Positions 35,703-46,299 of a DNA stretch of 64,000 bases are shown here, in pieces. The position numbers and the translations under genes were made by a program. Numbering within the stretch: the stretch's first letter is position 1; every line of letters begins with the position of its first letter. Source of the DNA: Solibacillus ferritrahens (lineage in GTDB: Bacteria > Bacillota > Bacilli > Bacillales_A > Planococcaceae); assembly GCF_037027585.1 (NCBI RefSeq), contig NZ_JAXCLE010000003.1, positions 197,656 through 261,655 on the forward strand, in the 5' to 3' direction. A model generated the notes under the pieces. It ran no database searches. It saw only the letters and a program-made list of their open reading frames with translations, and was not told where the DNA came from.

Positions 35703-37503
35703 TGATTTGCCTTTCAAAATTGAATTTATTGTATTTGGAAGAACGGAAACTGATATAAAAGACGTTTTTCAGGTTAAAAAATTTGATACTAACAAAAATT
35801 TAGATTTTGTAGATGATGTAGAATTATTTGAATATAATAGTATATCCGTTAGATTTTCAGATAACAAAAATTCTTCTAACGCCAGATTATATATGGACTG
35901 TTTTAATTTTATTGACGAAATAACAGATTCATTAGAATTGGATGAGAATGAAGTTGAGTATTTGGGGATAAATAAAGAAATTATGATACACCGCCATTTT
36001 AATAATGATGTAGGTTTTCCACTTATCCCAGGAGTATATAAAATACAAGTTAATTATGAGGAACAAAAATATTATAGTCAGTTTATAATACAACCAAATA
36101 ACTTAACCGTAAATGAATATGAGATTATGATAAAAGAAATTGAGGCTCATGCAAAAGGTTTGGCTAGAGATTGGATTAAAAAAAATAATTCACTTGATAT
36201 TCTGTCTGAAATTAATACTATAGACCCGACATATATAGATAAAGCAGCTATTTTAGTTAAAAAACAAAGTGCAATAAAAAATGCACTTCATGTGATTTTA
36301 AATAGTCCTTATACAGAATTAGAAAAGAAATATGAATTAATTCCTATAGCAAAGAATCGTAAAATGGATGTAAAATCTCAAAAATTAAGTCAATTAAAGA
36401 ATAGTTCTTCATTATATGGGAGGGTAGCTTCCTCTGAAGGAGAAATTTATACATTTTCAATGAATAGCCAAATTTCGAATAGTGTGAATTTTAACTTGGT
36501 AAATATTATTAAAGAATTTATGGTGAAAATAAATTTTGCAAATCGCGATTTAATAAATATTGAAAGATTTGTAAATGAAGAGATTTCTATTCTACTAAAA
36601 TATAAACAAAGTGAAAATATTGGCTATGAAACTAAACTTGCAATGAGACAAAAACAATTACTTAATATTAGAGAATTTAAAAGCAGTTTAAATAACTTGA
36701 ATTTATTGTTTATAAAAGTATTAAATACTTCATTTTTAAAGGATATTAAAACTTTTAATAAAGTACCATTCTCTCAACAATTTTTTAAAACGCCAGGATA
36801 TAATGTGTTTTATCAAATAAGGAATTTAGTTAATGGAAAGATAAGTAATAAGGTTATTGATTTGTATGACTATTCATGGAAATCTTCAGAGGTTTTATAT
36901 GAATATTGGAGCTTCATTAAGATTATTGAAATGTTATTAGAATTAAAGTTTATACCATTGGAAGGATGGATTTATGATTCACCGCAAGACATCAATGAAA
37001 TAGCAATTCCGAGTATAGCGGATGACACATATATAGTATTTCAAAGAGGAGATATATTAATAAAATTCATTTTTAACTCTGAAATTGGAAAAACACCGGA
37101 AAAAGCAATAAATAAACAATCACCTTATTGGATTAGATCAAGCAGAAATAAACCAGATTTCCGTATAGATATATATGAAAAAGAGGAATTTTTGAAAACA
37201 ATTATATTAGATTCCAAATATAGTCCTGCAAATAGAGTATGGAACAAAAATATTGCCAATGCATCAAAACAAAGTAAAGTTGTAGAACAATTTAAAATGT
37301 ATGTAAATATGGTTATAAAAGTAAATACAAGGAATCAACATGTGGTTGAAGAAGTAATAGGATTGTGCCCAACGAAAATTAATAAAACGACTTTAGAAAC
37401 CGATCATGATCATTTGGTTACAATTGCGACATTAAAACCAGGACTAAAAAATGATTTACTTTTAGAAAGATTAAATAATCTGATAGGTGGTAGCAACAAG
37501 TAA
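35686..37503 (+). CDS. DUF2357/McrC-like nuclease
   Basis: 605 residues. N-terminal beta-rich DUF2357 part, then a helical region, then a PD-(D/E)xK nuclease core: KPDFRIDI followed by LDSKYSPANRVW (metal-binding D and D-x-K), near residue 490-520. The start overlaps the McrB-like gene by 17 bp, so the two are translationally coupled. Together they form a McrBC-type system. A terminator with arms ATCCTACA and TGTAGGAT lies at 37631-37662. Confidence 0.8.
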   Translation: MVIHTDDLPFKIEFIVFGRTETDIKDVFQVKKFDTNKNLDFVDDVELFEYNSISVRFSDNKNSSNARLYMDCFNFIDEITDSLELDENEVEYLGINKEIMIHRHFNNDVGFPLIPGVYKIQVNYEEQKYYSQFIIQPNNLTVNEYEIMIKEIEAHAKGLARDWIKKNNSLDILSEINTIDPTYIDKAAILVKKQSAIKNALHVILNSPYTELEKKYELIPIAKNRKMDVKSQKLSQLKNSSSLYGRVASSEGEIYTFSMNSQISNSVNFNLVNIIKEFMVKINFANRDLINIERFVNEEISILLKYKQSENIGYETKLAMRQKQLLNIREFKSSLNNLNLLFIKVLNTSFLKDIKTFNKVPFSQQFFKTPGYNVFYQIRNLVNGKISNKVIDLYDYSWKSSEVLYEYWSFIKIIEMLLELKFIPLEGWIYDSPQDINEIAIPSIADDTYIVFQRGDILIKFIFNSEIGKTPEKAINKQSPYWIRSSRNKPDFRIDIYEKEEFLKTIILDSKYSPANRVWNKNIANASKQSKVVEQFKMYVNMVIKVNTRNQHVVEEVIGLCPTKINKTTLETDHDHLVTIATLKPGLKNDLLLERLNNLIGGSNK

Positions 37504-37630
37504 TAAATATGATATTTTAAAGTTAAAACAGATTATGCCTATGTGATTTCCAAGCTTGGATTAAATAAGTATACTAATTTACCAAGAATAGCAGTCAGAA
37601 AAGTCTAATCTCAAGCTATATTAGATTTCT

Positions 37631-37663
37631 ATCCTACATCGTATATGGTGTAGGATTTTTTTA
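37631..37663 (+). terminator. terminator of the McrBC-like operon
   Basis: ATCCTACA, 10-nt loop, TGTAGGAT, then seven T. The rest of 37504-37938 has no gene. Confidence 0.8.
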
Positions 37664-37938
37664 TTGCTCACCTTCTTCCACTAATCATTAACCTTCTTCA
37701 ATGGCTTCGTTCTCCTCCTTTAAAATGTTAGCTAAATAACATTGAAAATAAATTTAGATGTAAAACATATTTTTTTGGAATAGTTTCTCTCGAAACTTTG
37801 TAGAATGAAAAGTCACTTGAAATATGAGCAGTTAAGAGACGTAAATATGCGGGTGAATTGGCGTAAGAAAGAAACGGCAATCCGTTGATATAACTACGTT
37901 AAATAGACAATCATCTGCTACAAAAGAGGAGGGAAAAT

Positions 37939-38862
37939 ATGATTCATACAGCAGAGTTATCAATACAACTAGATTACGAACATATAAATTTTAGAAAGGA
38001 TCACTTTGGCAAGGAACCGATAAACAAAATTTTACACAGGCATATGATTAAAGGGGTTAGTAGTGTGGAATATTCAAATAACCTAAATGCATTTTGTAAG
38101 ATGGTAATAGATATTCCCTTGATTTTAAATAATGGGAATGTAGAAGAAAGGGATTATGAGCAAGTTGAACGTTATATTAAAAGAGCATTGAGTGTCGTTT
38201 ATGGGGATGAGCAGTTATTCAAGAATCATAATCTTAGTAGAGTTGATTATCGATTTGATATTGAGGTTTCCGATGAAAATATTAGGAAGATTTACTTTGA
38301 ATTATTCAGGAAGTTAAAAAAGAAAAAGGCTCACTTGGAAAAAAAGATTTATTTTACTTCACAATATCATCAATGTAAAAGCATTCATACTATCTCTTAT
38401 GATAAGGAACAAGAGCGAAGAGATAAAAAAGAATATGTGGAGTTGTGGGAAAGAGGGATGATGAGATTTGAAGTGTGTGTTAAAAAAGATCATTTGAAGT
38501 ACAAAAAATATAAAAAAGGAGAGCTACGGTTTTTGAAGGATTATTTTAAAAAAGAAAAATACACCAACTATATGAACAAGTACATTTTGAACATTTTCCC
38601 TACTGGTGATTTTTATTCTTATCCTAAGTTAGAGACAATGGTTGCTGCAATAAATTTATCAATTAGAGAAAAAACAGAAATGAAAAAATTCGCAAAGTAT
38701 GTTTCTAAAGGAAACTTAGATACACCTACTAAGCATTATTCAGATAGCACCTATCGAAAATATCTGAAACTGTTCAATAAGCATGGAATAAATCCGATTA
38801 CGATTCCGCCTAAGTACAAGCTGGATTATTTAGAAAGCTTAGTGAAGCTGGCTGTCTTGTAA
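37939..38862 (+). CDS. phage/plasmid replication protein, II/X-like
   Basis: 307 residues, basic. NLSRVDYRFDIEV (about 93-105) and MMRFEVCVKKDHLKYKKYK (about 174-192) fit the replication initiators related to filamentous phage gene II/X products; a tyrosine-based nick cannot be placed by eye. The C-terminus has a helix-turn-helix-like stretch (TYRKYLKLFNKHGI). GAGGAGGG precedes the ATG. It suggests the island, or a part of it, once replicated as a circle. Confidence 0.65.
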   Translation: MIHTAELSIQLDYEHINFRKDHFGKEPINKILHRHMIKGVSSVEYSNNLNAFCKMVIDIPLILNNGNVEERDYEQVERYIKRALSVVYGDEQLFKNHNLSRVDYRFDIEVSDENIRKIYFELFRKLKKKKAHLEKKIYFTSQYHQCKSIHTISYDKEQERRDKKEYVELWERGMMRFEVCVKKDHLKYKKYKKGELRFLKDYFKKEKYTNYMNKYILNIFPTGDFYSYPKLETMVAAINLSIREKTEMKKFAKYVSKGNLDTPTKHYSDSTYRKYLKLFNKHGINPITIPPKYKLDYLESLVKLAVL

Positions 38863-38888
38863 ATAGGGGAATTTCTTCACTGAAAAGC

Positions 38889-38932
38889 AAAATACCATTG
38901 CCTAGGATGTACTAAGCGATGGTATTTTCTGT
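38889..38932. terminator. terminator between convergent genes
   Basis: AAAATACCATTGC and GCGATGGTATTTT around an 18-nt middle. Confidence 0.75.
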
Positions 38933-39087
38933 TTGCCAATAGAGTGGTCCTTTGAAATGTTCAACAGATCGAATGTTGTTGATAGAATAATTTTTTTCAT
39001 GTCTGTACTTATTAATACACCACTGTAAAAGACATCTTGCTCTAGCAAAAATGATTGCAATTCCAATTTATCATCTACTACGTTCAT
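38902..39087 (-). CDS. 61-residue hypothetical protein
   Basis: Starts MNVVDDKLELQSFLLEQDVF at the ATG of 39087, with AAAGGA upstream; a start at 39105 is less likely. No signal or helix. The end overlaps the terminator hairpin, which weakens the case. No family recognised. Confidence 0.35.
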   Translation of the reverse strand: MNVVDDKLELQSFLLEQDVFYSGVLISTDMKKIILSTTFDLLNISKDHSIGKQKIPSLSTS

Positions 39088-39254
39088 ATCCACAATTCCT
39101 TTCAAATTGTCATGAAGACACCATTTTTATTGTTTGTTTACTATAAGTAGGAAGTTATAGTAATATTCCGTTTTGTTCTCCTTATTTTTGCGGTTTTTGC
39201 AGAAAATTCAGTAGAAAAAAGATTTAATTATAGAGATATATACGATTAGGTATT

Positions 39255-39283
39255 TTGGTTGTATATGGAAAATATGTTATGAT
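39255..39283 (+). promoter_or_regulatory. promoter upstream of the YobI-like gene
   Basis: TTGGTT (39255-39260), 17-bp spacer, TATGAT (39278-39283). It lies about 115 bp before the start codon in an otherwise featureless 310-bp gap. Confidence 0.55.
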
Positions 39284-39397
39284 CAAATTGTCATATAACC
39301 GATGTGATATTATGACGGCAAAATTATAACCAAGAAATAGTGATATTTATTACAACGTTAGTGAAAATTAATATAATAATTAAAGTGGTGAATATTA

Positions 39398-42300
39398 ATG
39401 GACGATTTGGAATTTAGAAGTCTTATACCTGACACTGAATTAGATAATAAAAAACAACCCTATATAGATGCTATTAAATGGGCTATTAATAATCCAGAAA
39501 TAAAGAACATAGCAATTACTGGGGCTTATGGGGCAGGTAAAAGTAGTATAATTGATACTTTTATTAAACATAAAAATATGGAAAAGAGTACTGTTAAAAT
39601 CTCAATAGCTACATTTGATAAAGAGTCAATAAAAAATGCTACAGATGAAGTAAACAATATACCCATTGAAAATGTATTAGAACAACAAATATTGCAGCAA
39701 TTATTTTACAAGATAGAACCAGATAAAATCCCTTTTTCCCAATTTACTAGAATCAATGAGATTAATAAATATAAAGCTCTTTCTCTCATTTCCTTTATTT
39801 TTTTTATGTGTATTATTGGATATCTAATTTTATTTAAAGATGGACTTAATAAAGGATTGGAGTTATTTATCTCGAAAGATATAAATAAAACGATCTTAGT
39901 TTCATTAGTAGGTATCAGTCTTTTTGTGTTGTTTACATTATTAATATATTTATGTGTATTGATAATCCAAAAATTAGGACTAAGCAAATTTGGTTTTGGA
40001 AATACATCAATTGAAGTTGTGACAAAAGATAACAACACTGTGTTTAATAGATATTTAGATGAGATAATTTACTTCTTTCAACAATCTAAATTTCAATATG
40101 TTGTATTTGAAGATTTAGATAGATTTGAAAATATAGGGATTTATGAAAGATTAAAAGGATTAAATATTATCTTAAACGGGACAAAACAATTAGAGAAACA
40201 AAATATTACTTTTATATATGCGTTAAAGGATGATTTGTTTACTAATAACGATGGCAAACATGATATTTATAATAGAACTAAATTTTTTGATTTTATAATT
40301 CCAACTATTAAAGTTGCACATAGTTCTAATGCTGAAAGTTTATTACTAAGTATATTATCTAATGAATTTATTAGTGAAGAAAAGCCAAATGGGCTTACTA
40401 AAGACTTTATTGAAGATATAGCTTTATTTATTAATGATATGAGGATATTAATTAATATCTGTAATGAATATAAAATTTATAAGGAAGCATTAAATAATAA
40501 TAGTATTACTTTAAATAGATTATTTGCTTTTATAGTTTACAAGAATATTTATCCTGGTGATTATTCTAAACTTTTAAATAATGATGGTAAATTGTTCGGG
40601 ATATTAAATATAAGGGGTAAAATAATAGATCAAATTGAAAATGATATTCAAGAAATACAGCATAAAATAAATTTGGGTATTCAATCAGATTTGTATAATC
40701 CAACGGACATAGCAATATTATTCAATTTGAAGAAAAAAGAAGAATTAAGGTATTTAAATAAAATAAGTATTCATAATTCATCTGGAGAATTTATTCAATC
40801 TATAGAGGCCAAAAACAGTTTTCATCCTGATATTATTCATTTTACAGGTCTATTTGAAATTTGTATGGGATTAAAAAATGATTTTACCGTTCATCTTTAT
40901 CGATCAAATCATCAACCTATAACAAAGAAGGGAAATGATTTTTTTTCTACTGTAGCTGATGGTAACTTTTTGGAGAGATTTAAGGGGATATATTACAAAT
41001 CAGAAACGGAAAATTTACAGAATGATAAAGAAGAATTGCAAAAGAAAATACAAAGAATAAAAAGAGAATCATTATCTAAATTAATAAAAAACGGCGATTT
41101 GGAAAGTGAATTACTAGAAAATTTAAAAAGTGGTAGTGAATTAATTTACTTTTTAATACGTAATGGATGGATAGACGAATCATACGAAGATTACCTATCT
41201 TATTTTTATGTTGGAAGTTTATCAAATAATGATATGAAATTTTTAAAGGCGGTTAGAAACGGTACAATTTTAGAAGTTGATTTTACTTTATCCAATCTTT
41301 CAAAAATAATAGAAAGAATCAAATTAGAAGATATATCTTCTAATGCAATATTCAATTATAATTTGTTTGAGTATATGATAAAAAATTCAGAAAAATATGG
41401 ATATAAGCTGAATAAAATGATATTGCATATGTTTAATAATAATGATGAAGGAATTAAAAATTATTATGGATTTATTGAATACTCATACAAAAATCAAGAA
41501 TATAAAATAATAGGCGATTTATTTAATTTTTTAAAGAGAATCGATATTCATTTTTGGATTCATACAAAAGATAAATTAGATAGTGTTCAAAAGCAAAATT
41601 ACCTGTATTTTATAATCAGTAGTTGGAATTTTATTATCCCTGATGAATTCGACTTGGAGGGGCTGGAAAGTTTAAAGGAGTATACTGAAGAGCAGTATTT
41701 ACCAAGTTTATATGAAAATTGTTCAAAAGATTGCATTCAAAAATTTTCTGATAATTTAAATGTGAAATATAAAAATATATCTACATTAAATTTAGAAAAC
41801 TGCTCATATATACTTAAACATAATTTATTTGAAATAAATAAGATAAATATGGAACATTTACTTCAAGAGATAAATATAAAAAATGCAATTGAAAATGAGC
41901 TTTTTGGTATTTATATTGAAGAGAATATAGAAACTTTTATTTACAATGTTATTAATACTTTAGATAGTTATATAGAGGACGAGACAGTACTTACCAATTA
42001 TTTAAATAATGAAAAAATATCTGATAAAGCTAAATTTATTTTGGTGGAAAAATATTCCGAAAAATTAAATGATCTTTCAAAATTGCATTCAGTAAATGAA
42101 GTTGTACGTAAAAATAAATTTAAATCTAACGTAAATAATTTAGATTTTATATTAAACCATGAAGATAGCGATAGCATTATAAACTTTAATGAAATCTTTA
42201 ATAATCCTTTAAATCTTACGGAGTTATTAAATGATAAGGAGAATATTTACAAACTCGAGGATGATAATTATCTAAGATTAATGAATGAATTGATTATTAG

Positions 42301-43384
42301 TGAAAATATTGATAGGGATATACTTCTAGATTTAGTGGGGAATTCTTTCTACATTATGATTGAACCTACAGTGATTAGTAATACCTCAACTGGTATTATT
42401 GAAAAGTTAGAAGCATTAATAAGTATTGATGCCGTTTATTGGTCTATAGAGGTATATAAGTTTATTTATTCTTCAACAGAAAAACAAATCTCATTATCAT
42501 ATTTATATAATGCAATTGAATTGTACAATAAGGATGGAATACAGGAATTGCAAGGAGACTTAGTGTATTTGAATTCAGAAGGGTTATTACCATGGTCAGA
42601 AAAGTTAGTTAATGTATTGATTAAGGAATTTGAATTTATAAATGATGACATGGTAAATTATTTTAATCTAGTTAGTTCTGAAGTCTCAGAAGAATATATC
42701 TTAAGGGAACTAAATGGAAATTTACCTTTATCAACAATATTAAATTTTAAATGGAACTCAGAAAAAGCAAATACAGCTTATTTTATTGCCTTATTTAAGA
42801 ACGGTTTATCAAGTGATGATATTAAAATTCAAATAAACGAAGCTAATTATTGGGATAAAGAAATATATGATGAATTGTTTAATCTCTCGAAAGAGTATGC
42901 AATACAATATGCATTAAATCAAGAATCCCAACTTAATGATTGTATTTTCTCTCAGGAAGATTTCGATTTATTTACGAAGGAAAATTTTGATGATAATCTA
43001 ATTATTAATTTATTTAACTATAATAAATTTGAATCAAGTTTAGATTTTAGAAATTGGTTACTTAAAAAACATAGATATGAGAGAATTTTTGAGTTTCATA
43101 ATAGTGAGAAAGTAGTGAGCAGTTTTGTAAAACAAGAAAATATTTCAAAAATAACTAAATCCTATATTGAGAAAGCAAACTTATCTAGGACTCAGATTTT
43201 TGAATTGTTTTCTAAACTTAAACCTCCATTTAATTCCATTGGATTAAGAAAAGGAAATCGTATCCCTTACTCTAATGAGGAAAATAATTTAGAACTAATG
43301 AATTTACTAGCTGAAAGGGAAATTGTGTCTCCAAAAATTACGATTACAGAAGAGGAAATAATAATAAATAATAAAATGAAGTAG
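39398..43384 (+). CDS. YobI-like giant P-loop NTPase with membrane helices
   Basis: 1328 residues. The N-terminus carries Walker A GAYGAGKSS (42-50), then two membrane helices (about 130-148 and 168-190) inserted in the ATPase domain, and Walker B VVFEDLDRFE near 230-240, the layout of YobI/KAP-like NTPases. From ~420 on the protein is a long helical array of leucine- and asparagine-rich repeats without known catalytic motif. Such membrane-linked NTPases are predicted phage-defence sensors. Monocistronic, with its own promoter. Very AT-rich codon use, as in the McrBC genes. Confidence 0.75.
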   Translation: MDDLEFRSLIPDTELDNKKQPYIDAIKWAINNPEIKNIAITGAYGAGKSSIIDTFIKHKNMEKSTVKISIATFDKESIKNATDEVNNIPIENVLEQQILQQLFYKIEPDKIPFSQFTRINEINKYKALSLISFIFFMCIIGYLILFKDGLNKGLELFISKDINKTILVSLVGISLFVLFTLLIYLCVLIIQKLGLSKFGFGNTSIEVVTKDNNTVFNRYLDEIIYFFQQSKFQYVVFEDLDRFENIGIYERLKGLNIILNGTKQLEKQNITFIYALKDDLFTNNDGKHDIYNRTKFFDFIIPTIKVAHSSNAESLLLSILSNEFISEEKPNGLTKDFIEDIALFINDMRILINICNEYKIYKEALNNNSITLNRLFAFIVYKNIYPGDYSKLLNNDGKLFGILNIRGKIIDQIENDIQEIQHKINLGIQSDLYNPTDIAILFNLKKKEELRYLNKISIHNSSGEFIQSIEAKNSFHPDIIHFTGLFEICMGLKNDFTVHLYRSNHQPITKKGNDFFSTVADGNFLERFKGIYYKSETENLQNDKEELQKKIQRIKRESLSKLIKNGDLESELLENLKSGSELIYFLIRNGWIDESYEDYLSYFYVGSLSNNDMKFLKAVRNGTILEVDFTLSNLSKIIERIKLEDISSNAIFNYNLFEYMIKNSEKYGYKLNKMILHMFNNNDEGIKNYYGFIEYSYKNQEYKIIGDLFNFLKRIDIHFWIHTKDKLDSVQKQNYLYFIISSWNFIIPDEFDLEGLESLKEYTEEQYLPSLYENCSKDCIQKFSDNLNVKYKNISTLNLENCSYILKHNLFEINKINMEHLLQEINIKNAIENELFGIYIEENIETFIYNVINTLDSYIEDETVLTNYLNNEKISDKAKFILVEKYSEKLNDLSKLHSVNEVVRKNKFKSNVNNLDFILNHEDSDSIINFNEIFNNPLNLTELLNDKENIYKLEDDNYLRLMNELIISENIDRDILLDLVGNSFYIMIEPTVISNTSTGIIEKLEALISIDAVYWSIEVYKFIYSSTEKQISLSYLYNAIELYNKDGIQELQGDLVYLNSEGLLPWSEKLVNVLIKEFEFINDDMVNYFNLVSSEVSEEYILRELNGNLPLSTILNFKWNSEKANTAYFIALFKNGLSSDDIKIQINEANYWDKEIYDELFNLSKEYAIQYALNQESQLNDCIFSQEDFDLFTKENFDDNLIINLFNYNKFESSLDFRNWLLKKHRYERIFEFHNSEKVVSSFVKQENISKITKSYIEKANLSRTQIFELFSKLKPPFNSIGLRKGNRIPYSNEENNLELMNLLAEREIVSPKITITEEEIIINNKMK

Positions 43385-43420
43385 AAGGCTGCTTAACTTT
43401 TATGAGATTTAAACCATATT

Positions 43421-43522
43421 GTGGAGAATAGGATTAGTGTATCAGCTGTAGGGGCTAGTGTTACTGGTGCTACTACATTTGCTCTAGGATACGAAGTTAA
43501 GTATATGTTGAAAAAAATATAG
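43421..43522 (+). pseudogene. short C-terminal fragment
   Basis: A 33-codon reading after GTG (ENRISVSAVGASVTGATTFA, ending LGYEVKYMLKKI) looks like the tail of a lost membrane protein. There is no ribosome site. The remaining 43523-44311 region has no gene apart from the att site and a TA dinucleotide run at 44213-44233. Confidence 0.25.
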
Positions 43523-43770
43523 AAATAGACGCTGAACAATTAAAATCGATATATGTTTTTTGCAAAACAGAATTGCTATGGGTATAATTTTGGATGAACT
43601 AAAATTCACTTATATAAGTACACAAATGTTTCTTAAATAACATTTTATTCAAACCAATCTAGTAATCCAGGATGTGTAGAGGTTTCACAATTTTTGTTAA
43701 CTTTGTGCATTTAGCAATAAGAACAAGCTAGTCTCCCTGTATGGGTATTTTTTGTGCGGTGTTAACACGT

Positions 43771-43786
43771 CTGGCTATAATCTGGC
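43771..43786. promoter_or_regulatory. possible integrase arm site, right end
   Basis: CTGGCTATAATCTGGC resembles CTGGCTATAAAACTGG at 17150-17165 near the left end. Paired sites at both ends of an island suit integrase arm binding; inferred. Confidence 0.35.
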
Positions 43787-43837
43787 TAATAATAATTTAA
43801 AGTGCTTGGAAACGTTGGTATGACTAGGTTTATACGC

Positions 43838-43868
43838 AATTAGTTCAAATTCCCACCGTCTCCATACT
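43838..43868 (+). other. right attachment site
   Basis: TCCCACCGTCTCCATACT at 43851-43868 is identical to 17033-17050. The sequence before it (GTTCAAAT) is a mismatched version of the tmRNA T-loop GTTCGAC at the left end. This gives an island of about 26.8 kb. Confidence 0.75.
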
Positions 43869-44311
43869 ATATAGTCGTCAGAAATGGCGTTATATGTGAC
43901 ATAAAGCATAAGTTTTCCAATTGAACAGCTTATGCTTTATTTTTTAAAGTTAAATTTTTTAGTATCGATGTTAATTACCTTATTTCTTCAATGTATAATC
44001 AAGAAGTGCAATTGAGCATTTGCTTTAGATTCAAAATAAAAATTACAACCAAACAAAAAAATTTAAAGTAATTGTTTTTTCCCACATGTAAACTATTGAA
44101 GATTTAGACTAACCATAGTATTAATTTCTTCATTTTTAGTTACAGTTTATATTCTCACATAGCTATTTGAGGTTAGTACCAAGCGGTTGAACTAATAACA
44201 TTTGATTTGAAGATATATATATATATATATATATCCAAGACCTGTTGTCCAATGGTAATCAAAAGCATAGTCACTACCAACCCCAAACCATTGAAGTTTA
44301 AACAATAATAT

Positions 44312-44791
44312 CTAAGCTAATTTATCATCTACATCTGAGGTATCTATATCTTCACCAAACCAATCTTTGAGTTTTTCTTTGGCTTTATTTTTAACATCAG
44401 CATCAATATACATTGCTACTTGCCATAAAGCTATAAGTAGTACTCCTATATCATCTGTATAGCCTATTCCTGGTATTGGATCTGGAATCAAGTCTATAGG
44501 TAAAATAAAGTAACCTAATGCTCCAATTATAATCGTTTTATTTTTTGCAGGTACCTCTTCCTTTTGTAAAACAAAATAAAGAAGTAGCGTCGCATAAATT
44601 GCAGTTGAACCAACTTTTTTAGCGTATTTCTTTATCTTATTCCAAAGCCCATCTTCTGAATAATGCTTACTAAATTTTTTGATTTTTTCTTCATCCATCG
44701 CCTCGGCATTACTTTTTAAGTCTTCAATTTCTTCATTACTAAGCAATTTTATTTCATCTACTTGTTCTTTCTTTTTTAATTTCTCAAACAT
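44312..44791 (-). CDS. YkvA/DUF1232 family protein
   Basis: 159 residues. The C-terminal half has the DUF1232 signature LGYFILPIDLIPDPIPGIGYTDDIGVLLIAL, a membrane-associated turn region found in YkvA proteins. The N-terminal 55 residues are charged and coiled. The function of the family is not established. AGGAGG precedes the ATG. Confidence 0.85.
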   Translation of the reverse strand: MFEKLKKKEQVDEIKLLSNEEIEDLKSNAEAMDEEKIKKFSKHYSEDGLWNKIKKYAKKVGSTAIYATLLLYFVLQKEEVPAKNKTIIIGALGYFILPIDLIPDPIPGIGYTDDIGVLLIALWQVAMYIDADVKNKAKEKLKDWFGEDIDTSDVDDKLA

Positions 44792-45010
44792 TTTAAATCC
44801 TCCTAGTCTTTAATAAATGTAATTTTTAGAAAAAATAATGTAGGGTTTATAATTTCGAAAAGGGACTTATGGTAAAAAAATAAAATTATACCTGTTTTTT
44901 GTATATCGATTAACATTTTAACATAAATCCCCTAAACTATTTCAAAATGTTATTTTTAATATTTAGGGGTTCTCATTCTACTTGAAAAATAATACACAGT
45001 AATCAATTTA

Positions 45011-46066
45011 TCACTGATGCTTTTGTATAATTTCAATTATCTCCGCACCAAAAGAATTTATTTTCATTTCACCAAGTCCGATAACTGATTTTAATTCGTC
45101 TAGGCTTCTTGGTTGCTTTAGTAATAAATCGTATAGTGTTTTATTAGTAAAGATGTGAAATGCTTTCATGTTTCTTTCCGTTGCTAATTTCATACGGTAT
45201 TTTTTTAAAGCTTCTTCTAAATCTGCATGATTCTGTGTGACGGGTGTAATGGATACGCTACTTTCATTTTGGTTATTTATAGTTTCTTCTAAAAGTTTGA
45301 TCTCCACTGTGTCCATTTCTTCACCACTATTCGTAATTTTAAAATGAGAGTCTTTGATATATTCGCTCATTTCTCTCATACGATTGTCCATAAAGTGAAC
45401 TGGAGAAGGCTTTTTTAGTTCTCTTTTTATAAACTCAACTAAGCCGTCTACGCGCAGTATTTTATCCTTTACTTGTTTACTAGCTTTTTTTGTATTTATA
45501 ATGGTTCTGTTATTTGTAAAAACAACTACACTTTTTATGGGTGTTTGATTAACTGCCCCCATAACCTTCATATATGATTCAAATATTTCGGCTTGTCTTT
45601 CCACTTGGCGAACGGGACTATAGAATCCCTCCTGAAATGTTAATTTATTGCCTTTATACACTTGTCGAATGAATTCATCTTTCTCATTGACTAAAATATT
45701 GCCATAGTAATTTTTCACTTCAATTAGTAACAAAAACTTTCTTGTAAGCACTACAAAGTCTATTTGAGCCTTTAAATCATTGTGGGCGACTCGAACATCG
45801 TGCAGAATATGTAATGGTAGAAATGAATTTTGTAATTCAAAAAGAACGCTGTTTTCACCTTTTAAACCTAGTTCTATTAGCTTTATTTTTTCATTAAGGG
45901 ATTTATGAGCTTTTACATCTTTTGTATATTCTAATTCTTTTTTATATTGATCAATTATCTGAACACTTTCTGTCGATTCTTTTATAAGGATGGGGGTCTT
46001 TAAGTTTTCTTTATCCGTAAAAGCATTTGCAACTCTTTTCAGAAAGCCAACCTGTTTAAATTCCAT
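45011..46066 (-). CDS. NERD nuclease-related protein with HRDC domain
   Basis: 351 residues. NERD domain at ~70-200: GLKGENSVLFEL, then AQIDFVVLTRKFLLLIEVKNYYG, holding the D and E-x-K of a nuclease-like core. The C-terminal HRDC domain (about 283-350: FTNKTLYDLLLKQPRSLDELKSVIGLG) is a nucleic-acid binder seen in RecQ and RNase D. This suggests DNA processing; the reaction is unknown. GGAGG lies upstream of the ATG. Confidence 0.85.
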   Translation of the reverse strand: MEFKQVGFLKRVANAFTDKENLKTPILIKESTESVQIIDQYKKELEYTKDVKAHKSLNEKIKLIELGLKGENSVLFELQNSFLPLHILHDVRVAHNDLKAQIDFVVLTRKFLLLIEVKNYYGNILVNEKDEFIRQVYKGNKLTFQEGFYSPVRQVERQAEIFESYMKVMGAVNQTPIKSVVVFTNNRTIINTKKASKQVKDKILRVDGLVEFIKRELKKPSPVHFMDNRMREMSEYIKDSHFKITNSGEEMDTVEIKLLEETINNQNESSVSITPVTQNHADLEEALKKYRMKLATERNMKAFHIFTNKTLYDLLLKQPRSLDELKSVIGLGEMKINSFGAEIIEIIQKHQ

Positions 46067-46299
46067 GCAATTTTAACCTCCGAGTATTGCTAAAATAAAA
46101 TGTATATAATTTACATTTTAGCACAAATATTCAATGTATATTAGGTGGCATAGAAATCTACAGTAAATGTTGAGGCTTTCTCTGTTTTTAGGAGGGAAGG
46201 TGGTGATGGTGAGGGGGGCTCTTCACAGAATAAGATAAAAAGGGGGATTGCAGGGTGCATTTTCACTTTTTGTCTTAACTGAACTAATTATATCCAGGC

